Source of the DNA: an uncultured Roseobacter sp.
GTDB lineage: Bacteria; Pseudomonadota; Alphaproteobacteria; Rhodobacterales; Rhodobacteraceae
Reading direction: 5' to 3'
DNA: 64,000 nt
Assembly: GCF_947491795.1 (NCBI RefSeq)
Contig: NZ_CANLKW010000008.1
Location: 1-64,000 of the forward strand
In this document: positions 1-11,600 of the stretch, in pieces
Position numbering within the stretch: the stretch's first letter is position 1
Layout of the letters: each line of letters begins with the position of its first letter
Notes under the pieces: model-generated
Seen by the model: only the letters and a program-made list of their open reading frames with translations
Databases searched by the model: none
Told to the model about the DNA's origin: nothing
Position numbers and translations under genes: made by a program

Positions 1-1
1 A

Positions 2-839
2 AGCCGGAAGTCCAATGACAGCATCATGACTTTTGCAGAAACGCTGCGCATTGCCATTACCGAACCGATCGATTTCAGTGGGTTACAATGTCAGATCGGG
101 GCGACAATCGGCCTCGCGACATGGTCGCCAATCGATCCGGTAGGTGTGGAGCAGGCGTTGATGGATGCCGACACTGCTTTGATCGCCGGCAAGTCCATGG
201 GACGCAATCAGACTGTCCTTTTCCAGGAAGATATGCGCGGATTGGCAGTGAAAAACGCAAGGATTGCTGCTCAGATAAAAGTTGGGCTCTCCGAAGAAGC
301 GTTTGAGCCCTTCTACCAGCCTCAGATCGCAACTCCGCGAACACGGCTCATCGACCTTGAAGCGCTGGCTCGATGGAAGCAGCCGGATGGGACCTATGCG
401 CCAGCGTCGTCGTTCATTGACGTGGCAAATGAAACAGGGCTGATCACTGAAATTGATCATGTGGCCTGCTGCTTCAATCGCATTATTGCCGCAGGTCGTA
501 GACCCGTTACTTTCACCCGAAGCTCTGCCTTCTTGGACGAGGCTTTGGCACCATAAATCACTCAACGGCGCTCCGGAACTCGTTAAGCAGGATCAAACTT
601 CGAGTTCTAGAGAAGCTATATTTGCGCTGAAAAAGCTGGGTTTGGTTACTCAAAGTTTGGTTTGTGTCAACGCGGCGACATCTGTTGAAGACAGAGAGCT
701 ATTGCTCTCCACCACTCGGTATTATGGAGATGACCTAACTTCCGACCACCTGGGATGGGATATCGGTTTATTGGTAGGCCTGGATTTAGTTGGATTGACT
801 GAAATTGGTCGTTGGCTCATGAAGAAAATCGAATTCTAA
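2..839 (+). pseudogene. GGDEF-EAL protein, 3' remnant, frameshifted, runs off left edge
   Basis: The frame is open to the left edge, so the gene starts outside the window. Codons up to 556 give the end of a GGDEF domain (the segment with QIGATIGLAT) and the start of an EAL domain (YQPQ, then LEALARWKQP with an intact EAL). The frame then stops at 554-556 inside the EAL domain. The missing part reappears in another frame between about 550 and 839: IFALKKLGL followed by LLLSTT resembles the EAL core, and GRWLMKKIEF resembles an EAL C-terminus. The expected DDFG metal-binding region is not readable in any frame. I infer a dead c-di-GMP turnover gene with at least one indel. An intact paralogue lies at 16712-18703. 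Confidence 0.7.
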
Positions 840-1130
840 AGGTTCTGGTTTGGTATTTTGACCATACGCTAGCTTAGAGTTTTGAAAACGAAGCCGACAT
901 TGGCGCGGCCGCAGCGAAAGCTCACTAAGTCCCGCGATGTGTGAGTTCACGGCCACTTGAAATTTGCAGTCGCAGCGAACGGCCGGTCCGACGGGCTGCA
1001 GCGCGGCGCAGCGCGCTCGCGCCACAATGTTAGGGCGCTTTGGGCCGGAAGCGCTGCCGTCCGCTGGGCTGATCCGTCGGATTGTGGTCAGCGCGCTCCA
1101 GATCAGGGAGCCGCTTCCCCACGCCACGCG

Positions 1131-2147
1131 CTAATCGTAGCGCAATTCTGTCGCCTTGCCGCGGAAGATGTAGTAGCTCAGCGCCGTATAGCCGAGGATC
1201 GTCGGCAAAACAAAGAGTGTTCCCACAAGGATGATGATCAGGCTTTCAGGGGCAGAGGCGGATTCGTAGATCGTCAGCTGTTCCGGCACCACATAAGGGT
1301 AGAAGCTGTATGCCATGCCGCTGAATGCCAAAGTGAACAACGCTATCACCGCCGCAAAGGGCCGCCAGGTTCCCCTCGCATCCGGGCTCGGTTTCAGCTG
1401 ATTTAGGCTTCGCCAAAGCGTTACAAGCAGCATCGCGGACAGGATGGGCAGCGGTGCCAGGTACAGCATCGCAGGGAAGCTGAACCACTTTTCGAAGATG
1501 CGCGCGCTAACAAAGGGCGTTGCGAGCGAGATCGCTGCGATCCCAATCAGGACGCCCCAGATACCACCGCTGGCCCAACGGATCGCCTTGGCTTGGAGCG
1601 CTCCATCTGTCTTTCCGATCACCCAGGTGGCACCAATACAGCTGTAACCCACCGTCAGGAAGATCGCCGACAAAAGCGCGAATGCTACATGAGGCAGCGT
1701 CCAGGTCAGGCCCATTACATACATCCCCAACATGAAGCCCTGTGACAGAGACGCCATCAGCGAGCCCACAAAGAAGGCGCCGTTCCAGAACCGCTTTTGC
1801 GTGATAGGGGCCTTTGCGCGGAACTCAAAAGAGACACCTCGCAGGATCAACCCGAACAGCATCACCGTCACTGGCAGGTAGAGCGCAGTCAGGATCACCC
1901 CATGCGCTGCGGGGAAGGCTACCAGAAGGATGCCGATCGCCAGCACCAGCCAAGTCTCATTGGCGTCCCAGAACGGGCCGATTGAGGCAACAAGCCTGTC
2001 TTTCTCGGCCTCATCAGCAAGCGGCATCAAAAGGCCAACGCCAAGGTCGAACCCATCAAGCACCACATAGATCAGGATCGATAGACCCATCAACAAAGCG
2101 AAGGTATAGGGCAGCCAGATGGTTGGCTCTCCGAACAGATGCATCAT
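1131..2147 (-). CDS. cydB: cytochrome bd ubiquinol oxidase subunit II
   Basis: This is subunit II of the quinol-oxidising bd-type terminal oxidase in the inner membrane, the structural partner of CydA. The 338 residues are almost entirely hydrophobic, with about eight or nine membrane segments. The N-terminus (WLPYTFALLMGLSILIYVVL) followed by DGFDLGVG is the hallmark start of CydB, and FWDANETWLVLA follows as expected. The start is 15 bases after the cydA stop, so the two form one transcription unit. No cydX-like short ORF is visible just downstream and no cydDC genes are in the window. Length is shorter than the E. coli protein (about 379) and like the CioB branch. Confidence 0.95.
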   Translation of the reverse strand: MMHLFGEPTIWLPYTFALLMGLSILIYVVLDGFDLGVGLLMPLADEAEKDRLVASIGPFWDANETWLVLAIGILLVAFPAAHGVILTALYLPVTVMLFGLILRGVSFEFRAKAPITQKRFWNGAFFVGSLMASLSQGFMLGMYVMGLTWTLPHVAFALLSAIFLTVGYSCIGATWVIGKTDGALQAKAIRWASGGIWGVLIGIAAISLATPFVSARIFEKWFSFPAMLYLAPLPILSAMLLVTLWRSLNQLKPSPDARGTWRPFAAVIALFTLAFSGMAYSFYPYVVPEQLTIYESASAPESLIIILVGTLFVLPTILGYTALSYYIFRGKATELRYD

Positions 2148-2162
2148 CGTATAGTACTCATA

Positions 2163-3548
2163 TTACTCTCGGGGGATCGCGGTCACGTTGGCCTCACCGC
2201 CACGCGGGAAGCTGCGGATGGACAGGGGCTCGCCCCGGCAGTTTTTCCACGCAAGATAAGTGATGGTGCCCATATAGGCGACGATCAGGGCTGCGTAGAT
2301 CGCGAGATAAGCAATCAGCGTGGATAGAACCAAAGGCGCGGGCACATCGGCCACTGCCTGTTCCGTCGTCATCACGCCCTGTACCAACCAGGGCTGTCGT
2401 CCGATCTCGGTCGTGTACCAACCGGCCAACGTGGCAATCCAGCCAGAGAAAGCCATCACGGCAAAGCCCACAAGCAGCACCTTTGGCATATCGCTGGCTC
2501 CGCGGCGGCGCAGCATATAGGCCCCGGCCCAGCTGAGCGCCAACATGGCCAAGCCGGTTCCCACCATGATGCGGAACGACCAGAAGACAGCAGCGACAGG
2601 CGGATGCAGCGGCGTGCCGTCCAGTGCCACAAAGTCGTTAAGCCCTTTGACCTCTCCGTCCCATGAATGGGTCAAAATCAGTGAGGCCAGGCCGGGTATG
2701 GCGACCTCATACTTGTTCTCCCGCGCCTCCTCATTGGGCAGCGCGAAGAGCACAAGCGGCACGTTGGTGCTGGTCTCCCAATTGCCCTCCATCGCGGCGA
2801 CCTTGGCGGGTTGGTGTTCTTTGGTGTTCAGCCCGTGCAGGTCTCCCATGAAAATCTGCAGCGGGATCAGCAGTGCGCCCAGCATAACCCCCGTACGCAG
2901 GGTCGATTTCACGCTTTCCGCTTTGTCGCCCCAAAGCAGACGCAGTGCCGAGATCCCCGCCACCAGGAAGGCCACGGTCAGACCCGATGCCAGCAGCATA
3001 TGCACCAATCGGTAGGGCATCGACGGGTTGAAGATGATCGCCCACCAATCCGTGGCAAAGGCCACGCCATCCCGCATCTCGAACCCGGCAGGCGTGTGCA
3101 TCCAGGAGTTCAAGACCAGGATCCAGAAGGCGGACATGGTGGTTCCAAAGGCAACCAGGAACGTCGCGGTGGTGTGCAGCCAGCCAGGCACCTTGCGCGC
3201 CCCGAACAGCATGATCCCAAGGAACACCGCTTCCAGAAAGAAGGCCGTCATCACCTCATAGGCCAGCAGCGGCCCCGCGATGTTGCCCACAGTTTCCATA
3301 AAGCCCGGCCAGTTGGTGCCGAACTGAAAGGACATGGTGATGCCAGAGACCACTCCCATCGCAAAAGAGAGGGCAAAGACCTTCACCCAAAACAGGTAGG
3401 CGTCCATCCATTTCTGCGCGCCGGTCGCGGTATAACGCAGCTTGAAGAACAACAGCATCCACCCGAGCGCAATGGTTATTGTCGGGAAGAGGATGTGGAA
3501 CGAGATATTTGCACCGAACTGGATGCGTGACAGGATGAGTGTGTCCAT
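2163..3548 (-). CDS. cydA: cytochrome bd ubiquinol oxidase subunit I
   Basis: This subunit carries the haems and quinol site of the bd oxidase and reduces O2 to water at high affinity. I chose the ATG at 3548 (461 residues), preceded by AAAGGAAATACCT. A longer in-frame extension to 3890 is open but looks non-coding. Visible landmarks are His18 (haem ligand position), Glu98 and Glu106 in the proton/haem region, His183 and Met328 as the expected b558 ligands, GDLHG at 235-239 opening the Q-loop, and GRQPW at 383-387. The short Q-loop and overall length fit the CioA/short-loop class rather than the E. coli type (about 522). I saw no clear FNR box in the upstream 400 bases. Confidence 0.95.
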   Translation of the reverse strand: MDTLILSRIQFGANISFHILFPTITIALGWMLLFFKLRYTATGAQKWMDAYLFWVKVFALSFAMGVVSGITMSFQFGTNWPGFMETVGNIAGPLLAYEVMTAFFLEAVFLGIMLFGARKVPGWLHTTATFLVAFGTTMSAFWILVLNSWMHTPAGFEMRDGVAFATDWWAIIFNPSMPYRLVHMLLASGLTVAFLVAGISALRLLWGDKAESVKSTLRTGVMLGALLIPLQIFMGDLHGLNTKEHQPAKVAAMEGNWETSTNVPLVLFALPNEEARENKYEVAIPGLASLILTHSWDGEVKGLNDFVALDGTPLHPPVAAVFWSFRIMVGTGLAMLALSWAGAYMLRRRGASDMPKVLLVGFAVMAFSGWIATLAGWYTTEIGRQPWLVQGVMTTEQAVADVPAPLVLSTLIAYLAIYAALIVAYMGTITYLAWKNCRGEPLSIRSFPRGGEANVTAIPRE

Positions 3549-3953
3549 AGGTATTTCCTTTCGACTTTCATATAGGACACCGGCTTGCCGCTGGTATGCG
3601 ACAGAATGGACGTGCGACGGTGTGGCAAAGAAGTTTACGAAGTATGCTCCAAGGCGAGGCTTTCTGGCATAGGGCCAGCCCGAGGCGCGGTCCATTTCGA
3701 CATAGGCGCTGCGTTCTTCACTAATGCCGCCGTGAGTACTGTCGCAGCGAAGTGGTGCATTTTTCTGAAGTTCAGTCGTCCGCCCAAGCTGAGATGGAGC
3801 AACCAAAGCGAACGGCAGCAATGTTGATTGCTGTTCCAGGATTCCAATACCGCACTGAATGTCAGCTAAGGGATGTACCGGCTGCTTCACCCAGCAGGTT
3901 AGGCTTGGCCTATTTCACCTGCAGATAGGTGAAGTAGCATAGCGAATAGCAAA
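3549..3953. other. intergenic, upstream of cydA
   Basis: No gene is supported here. The region should hold the cydAB promoter on the minus strand. I found no convincing TTGAT-N4-ATCAA motif or hairpin. Confidence 0.4.
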
Positions 3954-4997
3954 ATCGATGGACTGAAGTCGGTTGGCATCGATATCGGATAAGACACATT
4001 CCATACAGTTGCATTCACCCCTGATGGGCAGTTGGTGATGCGCAAACAGATCCAGCGTTTGGCGTTAGTGGCCACGTTTGAGAAGCTACCGAGATGCGTA
4101 GTTGGCATGGAGGCCTGTCTGAACGCTCATTTTGTGAGCCTGACGCTTCGTAAGTTGGGCTTCGAGCCCCGGATCATGCCGACAGTCTACGTGAAGCCGT
4201 TCATTAAAGGTCAGAAGTACGACCACGACGATGCGGAGGCGCTAGCTGAAGCGGCTCTGCGCCCCAATCTGCCGGTTGTCCCTGAGAAGAGCCAGGAACA
4301 ACTCGACTTGCAGGCGCTGCATCGCGCTCGGTCACGGCTGGTGTCGCGACGCACAGCGACGATACAACCAGAACTGCGCCTTTCCGATCGAACAAAAGAT
4401 CACGGTCCGCAAAGGTTTACGGGCTTTGAAGAACTCATTCGAGAAGATCCCGGAAGAGCGCAAGGACGAGATATCACCTGGCATGCGGTCGATCCTGATT
4501 GGTCTTTATGGCAATTCGCACTGGATGATGATCGGATCGAAACGGTCTCAAAGGAGATCGAACAGATCAGTCGCACCGAAGAAAATTGCGTGAACGTCAT
4601 GACGATCCCTGGCATTGGCCCGATGATCTCAAACGCAATGAAAGCCGCAATTGGAACAGGCAAGGCCTTCGGTCGAGGGCGTGACTCTGCCGCCTGAGTT
4701 GGTTTGGTGCCACGACAATACAGCTTCGGGGGGCGAACGGTCCTCGGACGCATCACAAAGCGGGGCAGCCGTTATCTAAGAATGTTATTCGTTCAAGCTG
4801 CGAAGGTCATTCTGATGCGCACCAACAGGTGGCCAGATTTCAGTTTCGGCGATTGGCTGACCAAAGCGGCAGAACGTATGAACCGCAACAAACTGGCCGT
4901 CGCGTTGGCTGACAAACTGGCAAGAATGGCTTGGAGCATCTTGAGACACAAAACGGCGTTTGACGCGCCCAGAGACGAGGTTGCAATCGGGGTATAA
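3954..4997 (+). mobile_element. IS110-family transposase, decayed
   Basis: The translation is clearly an IS110-type transposase: SVGIDIG, then DTFHTVAFTPDGQLVMRKQ, VVGMEAC, the DHDDAEALAEA segment, VMTIPGIGP and TKRGSRYLRMLFVQAAKV in the C-terminal Transposase_20 region. It is dead. A stop (TAA at 3990-3992) replaces the usual lysine after VGIDIG. The frame shifts near 4360 and shifts back near 4510-4520. A TGA at 4695-4697 replaces the Trp expected before the VPRQY motif. No terminal inverted repeats were seen, which is usual for IS110. Element ends are approximate, defined by the coding remnant. Confidence 0.85.
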
Positions 4998-5604
4998 GAC
5001 CCGAAGACAGTCCAAAGGAGTTCGCGACTGACAGAAAGCATGGAACGGAACGACTACGCCCGCAGAGTCGGACGGCCCATCCGGTCACCCTAGACCCTGC
5101 CGCTAATCAGACCACGGCGCGTGCGTAACCCCAGCAAGGCCACGACCCGCGTGTCGATCAGTAGGCCGTATATGTACAAGCGACTTCCGAGAACATGCGA
5201 GAATTCATTTGCGAACAGCAGCCGGTAAATACAAATGGGCCGAAAGCCGCGCGGCGGTTTGTGAGCAGTTTTACATCATGCCATAAACCCGCTCTTTCAA
5301 CCCGAACTCTGGCTGTGGACAGAAGTACACTTAAAACAGTTGCTGACGCTGGATTGCCGGTGCTGTTCATGTAGTCAAAATAAATATGCAGTTTGAACGC
5401 AACCATCCCCAGAATGGCTGTTGCTGATTGAATTTCTGCGCATGGGAAGTTCGATGAAATCGAGGATTTTGTGACAAAAAAATCACTGCGCTGGCTGGCA
5501 AATTCGATTTAGCAGAAAAAAAGTTAACCGGTGTTCACAGGTTTGAGACTTAGAGGATCAATTTTGCTAGCTGTCCTGGAAACACAGCTTCCGAAGAGAT
5601 AGCA
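4998..5604. other. intergenic, upstream of the DUF11 surface-protein gene
   Basis: No coding region is supported. The last 150 bases are A/T-rich compared with the surroundings (runs of A near 5474 and 5515) and probably contain the promoter of the gene at 5605. No recognisable operator was found. Confidence 0.4.
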
Positions 5605-8600
5605 ATGTCAACAGGCCTTACCGAGTATACCTCCCTGCGGAGGGAGTTCTTTTCGTACCTTACCAGTCTGGTTGTCTTGGCCTTTCTGGCGTTCAGCTCC
5701 GCTGCCCAGGCACAAAATGTCGACTGGCTGCTGAACCTTGACGACACGGGGTTTGATCCCACGGCCGCTGGCAGCACCGCGCAATACAACCTGACGGTCA
5801 CAAACAACGGGTTTGGTCCTGCGGATGCGCCAGCCACAACGCTGGACATCGAAGTGCCGCTCACAACACGGCTGCTCAGCGCAACTGGCGGCATCTCAGG
5901 CTGTGCGCCTCTGCCCGCCAGCGGTGGCAGCACTGTAACCTGTAACGTGCCGGCAATACCCGCAAACGGTGGTACCGTAGGACTTTTGCTGGATCTGGAA
6001 GTATCCCAGCAGGGTTCCGTTGTTTTAAATGCAAGTGTTCCGGACGCCGGTGACAGCGATCCGGCAAACAATTCAGTTTCCGAAACGACCACCGTCACTC
6101 AGGGCGCTGATACACGGATTGATGTGCAGGGGCCGACAACAGCTGCATCCGGCAGCACGGTCACTTACAATCTTGTGGTGGCAAACGATGGACCAGATTC
6201 TGTGTCCGACATAATCGTTGATTTCCCTATCCCGACAGGTCTGGCCAACGTATCGCCGCCACCCGGGTGCACACTAGGGGGAAGCACATATTCCTGCACC
6301 ATTCCCGGGCCCGTTGCGCCCGGTGCTACGGCGCAGCTGAGCTTTGATGGACAGATCAGCGCTGCGGCATCGTCCACTGTCACTCCGGTCGCAAGTATCA
6401 CCGGGGCTTCGATCCCCGATCCTGACACGGCCAATGGTACTGACAGCCTGGACACCACAATTTCAAGTGGCAGCGATCTGGTAATGAACAAAAGCCGAAG
6501 CCCGGCCGGAACGCTCCTGGTCGGCGATACTGCCGTCTTTACCCTCGCACCAACTTATACCGGCGATAACCCGTCCGGGCTGACCGTCATCGACACTGTG
6601 CCATCGAACTATTCAATCGACAGCGTCGTGCCCGCCAGTGGGTGGAACTGTACGATCAACGGTCAGCAAGTGACCTGTTCGCTCGTTGGCGGCTCCGGGC
6701 CGGGCGCTGACGTAGCTTTACCGACGATTGCGATCAATACGACTGTCGTTTCTGTGGGCAACCCGGTGAACACGGCAGGGATCACTGCAACCGGACCTTC
6801 GGATCCTGACCCGTCGAACAATGCTGACAACGATGGTGGAGCGACAATTCAGGAGCCGACAGTTGATCTTGCTGCGATCAAGACAGGACCGACACCGTCG
6901 CTCGTGGTTGTAGGGAACCCCTATGATTTTGAAATCAGTGCACGCAATGAGGGTACAGCCGACTTTTTCGGAACAATTGTACTGACCGACAATCTGCCGG
7001 CTGGTCTGCAGCTGACCGGTTTTTCACTGAGCGGCTGGACCTGCGCGCCTGCGCCGGTTGTAAGCGGCCCTGCAACGATCACCTGTGACCGTGTATATAC
7101 GGCAGGCAGTCCGCTTGCCGCAGGCGCCACAACGCCCGCCGTTACGCTTGAGACGGTTGTCACACAGACCGGTTCGATCTCAAATTCGATGACCGTGAGT
7201 TCGCCCGACGCGAACATCGCTGACCTGAACCCGGGCAACGACACGACAAGCACATCGGTGTCCGCAAGTACGCCGGGCGCGTCCGCCGATATCGCGGTTG
7301 TCAAGACATCCAGCGCCACGCCTGTTGCGGGGCAAACCCAGACTTTCACCTTTGTGATCAGCAATGCAGGCCCGCAAACGGCCACAAACGTCACCTTTAC
7401 CGATACGCTGACGAACCTCGTTAACAATGTGTCCGGTGGTAATGGCAACGGCCTCGTCAGTGTTTCGGCACCCGGCGCATCCTGTGTATCGCCATCAGCT
7501 GGTGGACGCAGCATTGCACTGACCTGCTCGGGCCTGACCGTGCCGGTCTGCGCCGGCGCAGGGTGTCCCACATTTGTGGTAGAAGTCACCCCGGGTGGAG
7601 ATGGTGGCGCAAGGACCAATACGGCTGAGGTCATCTCGGAGGACATCGCCGATCCCGACCTGACTGACAACGAGAGCAGCGTCGGCTTCACAGTAGATCC
7701 GCGCACCGACATGACCATCACCAAAGTCGCATCGCCCTCACCAGTGGGGGCAGGCCAGAACCTGACTTACGTGCTGACGGCTCAGAACGAGAACAACGGC
7801 CTGAGTGCTGCGGATGATGTCGAAGTGACAGATACGCTGCCGCCTGACGTCACCTTTATTTCCGCGTCGCCATCCGCGGGCGCGTGCTCGACAACTCCGA
7901 CACCTGACACGACAACGCTTGCAGGCAGCAACAACCTGATCGAATGCCAGCTCGGGACGATTGCCAATGGCGCGCAGCGCACCGTCACCGTCATCGTGCG
8001 GCCAAACCTCGCGACGCGGGGCAGTTCGATTGACAATGACGCCAGCGTCAGCACCAGCACAACCGAAACAGATACCGGCAACAATGACGCGGTTGCGACG
8101 GTCCCAGTGAACGACCCCAATCTTGATCTGCTGGTGAACAAATCAGAAAGCGTGGACCCCGTCGCGGTGGGAGATGACACTGTTTATACTGTGCTTGTCC
8201 GCAACCTCGGACCCTCAGCTGCAGAGAATGTGGTAGTCACTGATCTGTTGCCAGCTACGGGTCTCAACTATCAGTCACACACGATCAGCGCGGGCGGCAC
8301 CTGTCCGACGGCGCCCTCGCCCGGCGATCTGAATGGTACGCTGATATGTAACTTTGCAATTCTGCCTGCGGGCGACACGGGGACGATCACCCTCACCGCG
8401 CGCGGTGTGTCCAAAGGCACTGTGGGCAACCAGGTGTCGGTGACATCAGACGAGGTTGCCGGCGGATTTGATAACAACACAGCCAACAACACTCAGACCG
8501 AAAATACGACAGTGCGCACGCGCGCGGACGTAGAAGTGACCAGCAAGGTGGCGACACCGGCTACGGTCAATCTGCTGGATGACTTTGTTTTTGTGATCAC

Positions 8601-11600
8601 GGTTCGCAACAATGCGGGCGCGGGTCTGGCCGAGGCCGACGATGTAATTGTGCGGGACAGCCTGCCGTCAAACATGCGCCTGACCGGTGCGCCGACCATT
8701 CTGGTCACCGCGGGCACATCGACCCTCAGCAGCTGCACCGGAGCGGCGGGCGGGAGTTCTTTCGAATGTAATCTCGGGACCTTCAGCAGTGGTGCTGAAG
8801 CGCAGATTACTGTGCCGGTCGAAGTCACATCCGTCGCATCTCTGCCAGAGGCGGTCAGCAACTCGGCGACCATCGAAACATCCTCGCTTGACGCCACTCC
8901 GGGCAACAATACAAACAGTGGCTCCGTAACGGTCAGCTCGTCGTCATTGTCCGGGAATGTCTTCCGGGACTTCGATTCAAACGCTGCGATCAACGGGATC
9001 GACAGTGGCGTCGGAGGCGTTCCGCTGACACTGACCGGGACCGACTTTGACGGCAACACTGTCACCCGTTCTGTGACCACAGCCGCCGACGGCAGCTATT
9101 CCTTTGATTTCCTGCCTGCCGGCACCTACGCGATCACCCGGGGTGCAACGGGAGAAGACTTTCTGACCGATGGCACCAGCAGCGCGGGTTCTGCCGGGGG
9201 AACCACGGCTTCACCGACACAGACAACTGGTATCAGCCTGCTCGCAGGAACCGCAGCGACAGGGTACCTGTTTCCGGTGATCCCGCAGGCACGGATCGGT
9301 ATCGCCAAAGCGGTGCAGTCCGGGCCCACCGCAAATGCTGATGGTTCCTTCAGCGTGACCTTCCGGTTGCTGGTCGACAATCTCAGCCTTGAGGCGCTTA
9401 ATAACATCGTCGTGACGGATCCCCTCGCAGGAGCCGCACCCCGTTTCGGGACCTTTTCGGCACTGGGATCACCTGCCACCGATCCACTTGCGCGCGGGAA
9501 TTACACCATTCTGGCGGCGCCCTCCGGCACATGTAGCGGGCTTCAGGCGGGGTTCAACGGCAGTGGTGCGCAGACCGTCGCGACCGGGTTTGCCCTGGCA
9601 GCAGGCAGCACCTGTACCATCGACATCAGCCTGCGGGTTCAGCCCACTGTGCCTCAGCCGCCGGTCCTTGCGTCTGGTGGCAGCTATGAAAACCAGGCCG
9701 CAGTCACGGGCGAAGGCGCGACGTCAGGACAGACTTCGGCGACCAACCCACTTTTGAGCGACAGTTCGGACAATGGCACCAGCGCAGATGCGAATGGCAA
9801 TGGTGACGCAACCGAGGCGGGCGAAAATGACCCGACCCCGGTTGCCCCTGTTTTTGCGCCCGGCATTGCGCTGATCAAAACGGCAGATACCAGCGCGCTG
9901 TCGAGCCCGCCGGTCGCCGGAGAGACGATCACCTATAACTTTGAGGTTACAAACACCGGCGATGTCACGCTTTCCAACATTACAATCGCAGATCCGTTGC
10001 CGGGTATTGTGTTGTCTGGCGGGCCGATACCGTCCCTGCTGCCGGGCGCGAATGATACCGGTACGTTCACCGCAACCTATGTTCTGACCCAGGATGATCT
10101 CGACAGGACCGAAGTGGAAAATCAGGCAACTGCGTCCGGCACCGATCCGTTCGATCAGGTGGTGTCGGACCCGTCCGGGACAAACAACGGAAATGACACG
10201 CCGCTGGTAACACCTCTGGCCTCTGATCCTGCGCTGGCCCTTGTCAAAATTGACGACGACAGCGGCATCGGCACACCAACGATGATCGGCGATGTGATCC
10301 TTTACAGCTTTGAGATAACAAACACCGGCAATGTAACGCTGAACAATATCACGCTCACAGATACCCTTCCGGGTGTTGCTCTTTCTGGCGGCCCGATCCC
10401 CAGCCTGGCGCCGGGTCTGACAGATACAACAACCTTCACCGGCAGCTACAGCGTTGTGCAGGCCGATCTGGACAACGGGCGCGTTGAAAACAGCGCTGTT
10501 GCAACAGGTACGCCGACCGCGGGGCCACCGCCCGGAACCGATATCTCCGGCACCACTGTTTCCAACGACACACCTACGGTGACGCTGATCAACCAGTCAG
10601 CGGCGATTACCCTCGTCAAGTCGGTGGATGACAGCGCATTCCTCACCACCGCCGCCGTGCCGGGTGACACTTTGACTTATAGCTTTGAGGTGACAAACAC
10701 CGGTCTGGAAACACTGAACAATATCACAATCTCGGATCCGCTGCCGGGGCTGTCGATCACGCCTGGCCCCATTGTCAGCCTTGCACCCGGTGCGGTGGAC
10801 AACACCACATTCGTTGGAACCTATACGATTACGCCGGCGGATATCACGGCTGGTCAGATCGACAATACAGCGACAGTCGTGGGGAACTACATTGATGGTT
10901 TCGGCGCGCCGCAGACAACAACGGATGACGACAACGCAACTGCGGTGCTTGTTCCTGTTGATGCTGTTTCAGAGGTCTTTCCTGCATTTACCGGCGACGG
11001 CGGAACAACAACGTCGATCCTGGCCTCTGACACTGTCCGCAACCAGCCGGCAACCCTTACGAACGTAAATCTCTCGGTCGTATCCGAGGACCCCGGGGTA
11101 ACGCTGGATCCGGCCACAGGGCTGATCACTCTGGCGCCAGGCAATCCAGCGGGCACATATGATGTCACATACGAGATCTGTGACGCACTGAACCCACCGA
11201 TCTGTGACACGGCGGTTGAGACCGTAGTCCAGGGGGTGCTTCCAGCGATCGAAACGACAAAAACACAGACCGTTCTGGACAACGGCGATGGCGTCACGGG
11301 TGTCGGGGATACCGTCAGCTATACAATTCTTGTGGAAAACACCGGCAACACCGACCTGGAAAACGTGGCGTTGGTGGACACGCTCAGCACCCTCACAGGG
11401 CGCACCGTGCCGCTTGGCACCGGTCCGACCTTTGACACTGCAAGCCTTGGTTCTGTTGAGGGGGACCTGCTCATTGGCGAGGTGGCCACCTATACGGCGA
11501 CCTATTTGCTGACTGTGGCAGATGTGACCGATGGCGGCATGAGCAACACGGTAACAGCATCGGGGCTCACAGTGATCCCAACCGGTGTGCCTGGCGCACC

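Noticed and set aside
2163..3890. Longer cydA reading frame starting at 3890
   Set aside because: The extra 114 residues are unlike any CydA N-terminus, and a good ribosome site precedes the ATG at 3548.
3549..3953. FNR or ArcA-type box upstream of cydA
   Set aside because: No TTGAT-N4-ATCAA-like sequence was found on reading the spacer.
6921..7724. 267-codon open frame on the minus strand inside the DUF11 gene
   Set aside because: It is antisense to a strong coding gene with repetitive codon use and has no domain or ribosome site. Same for the frames at 11502-12266 and 8493-9080.
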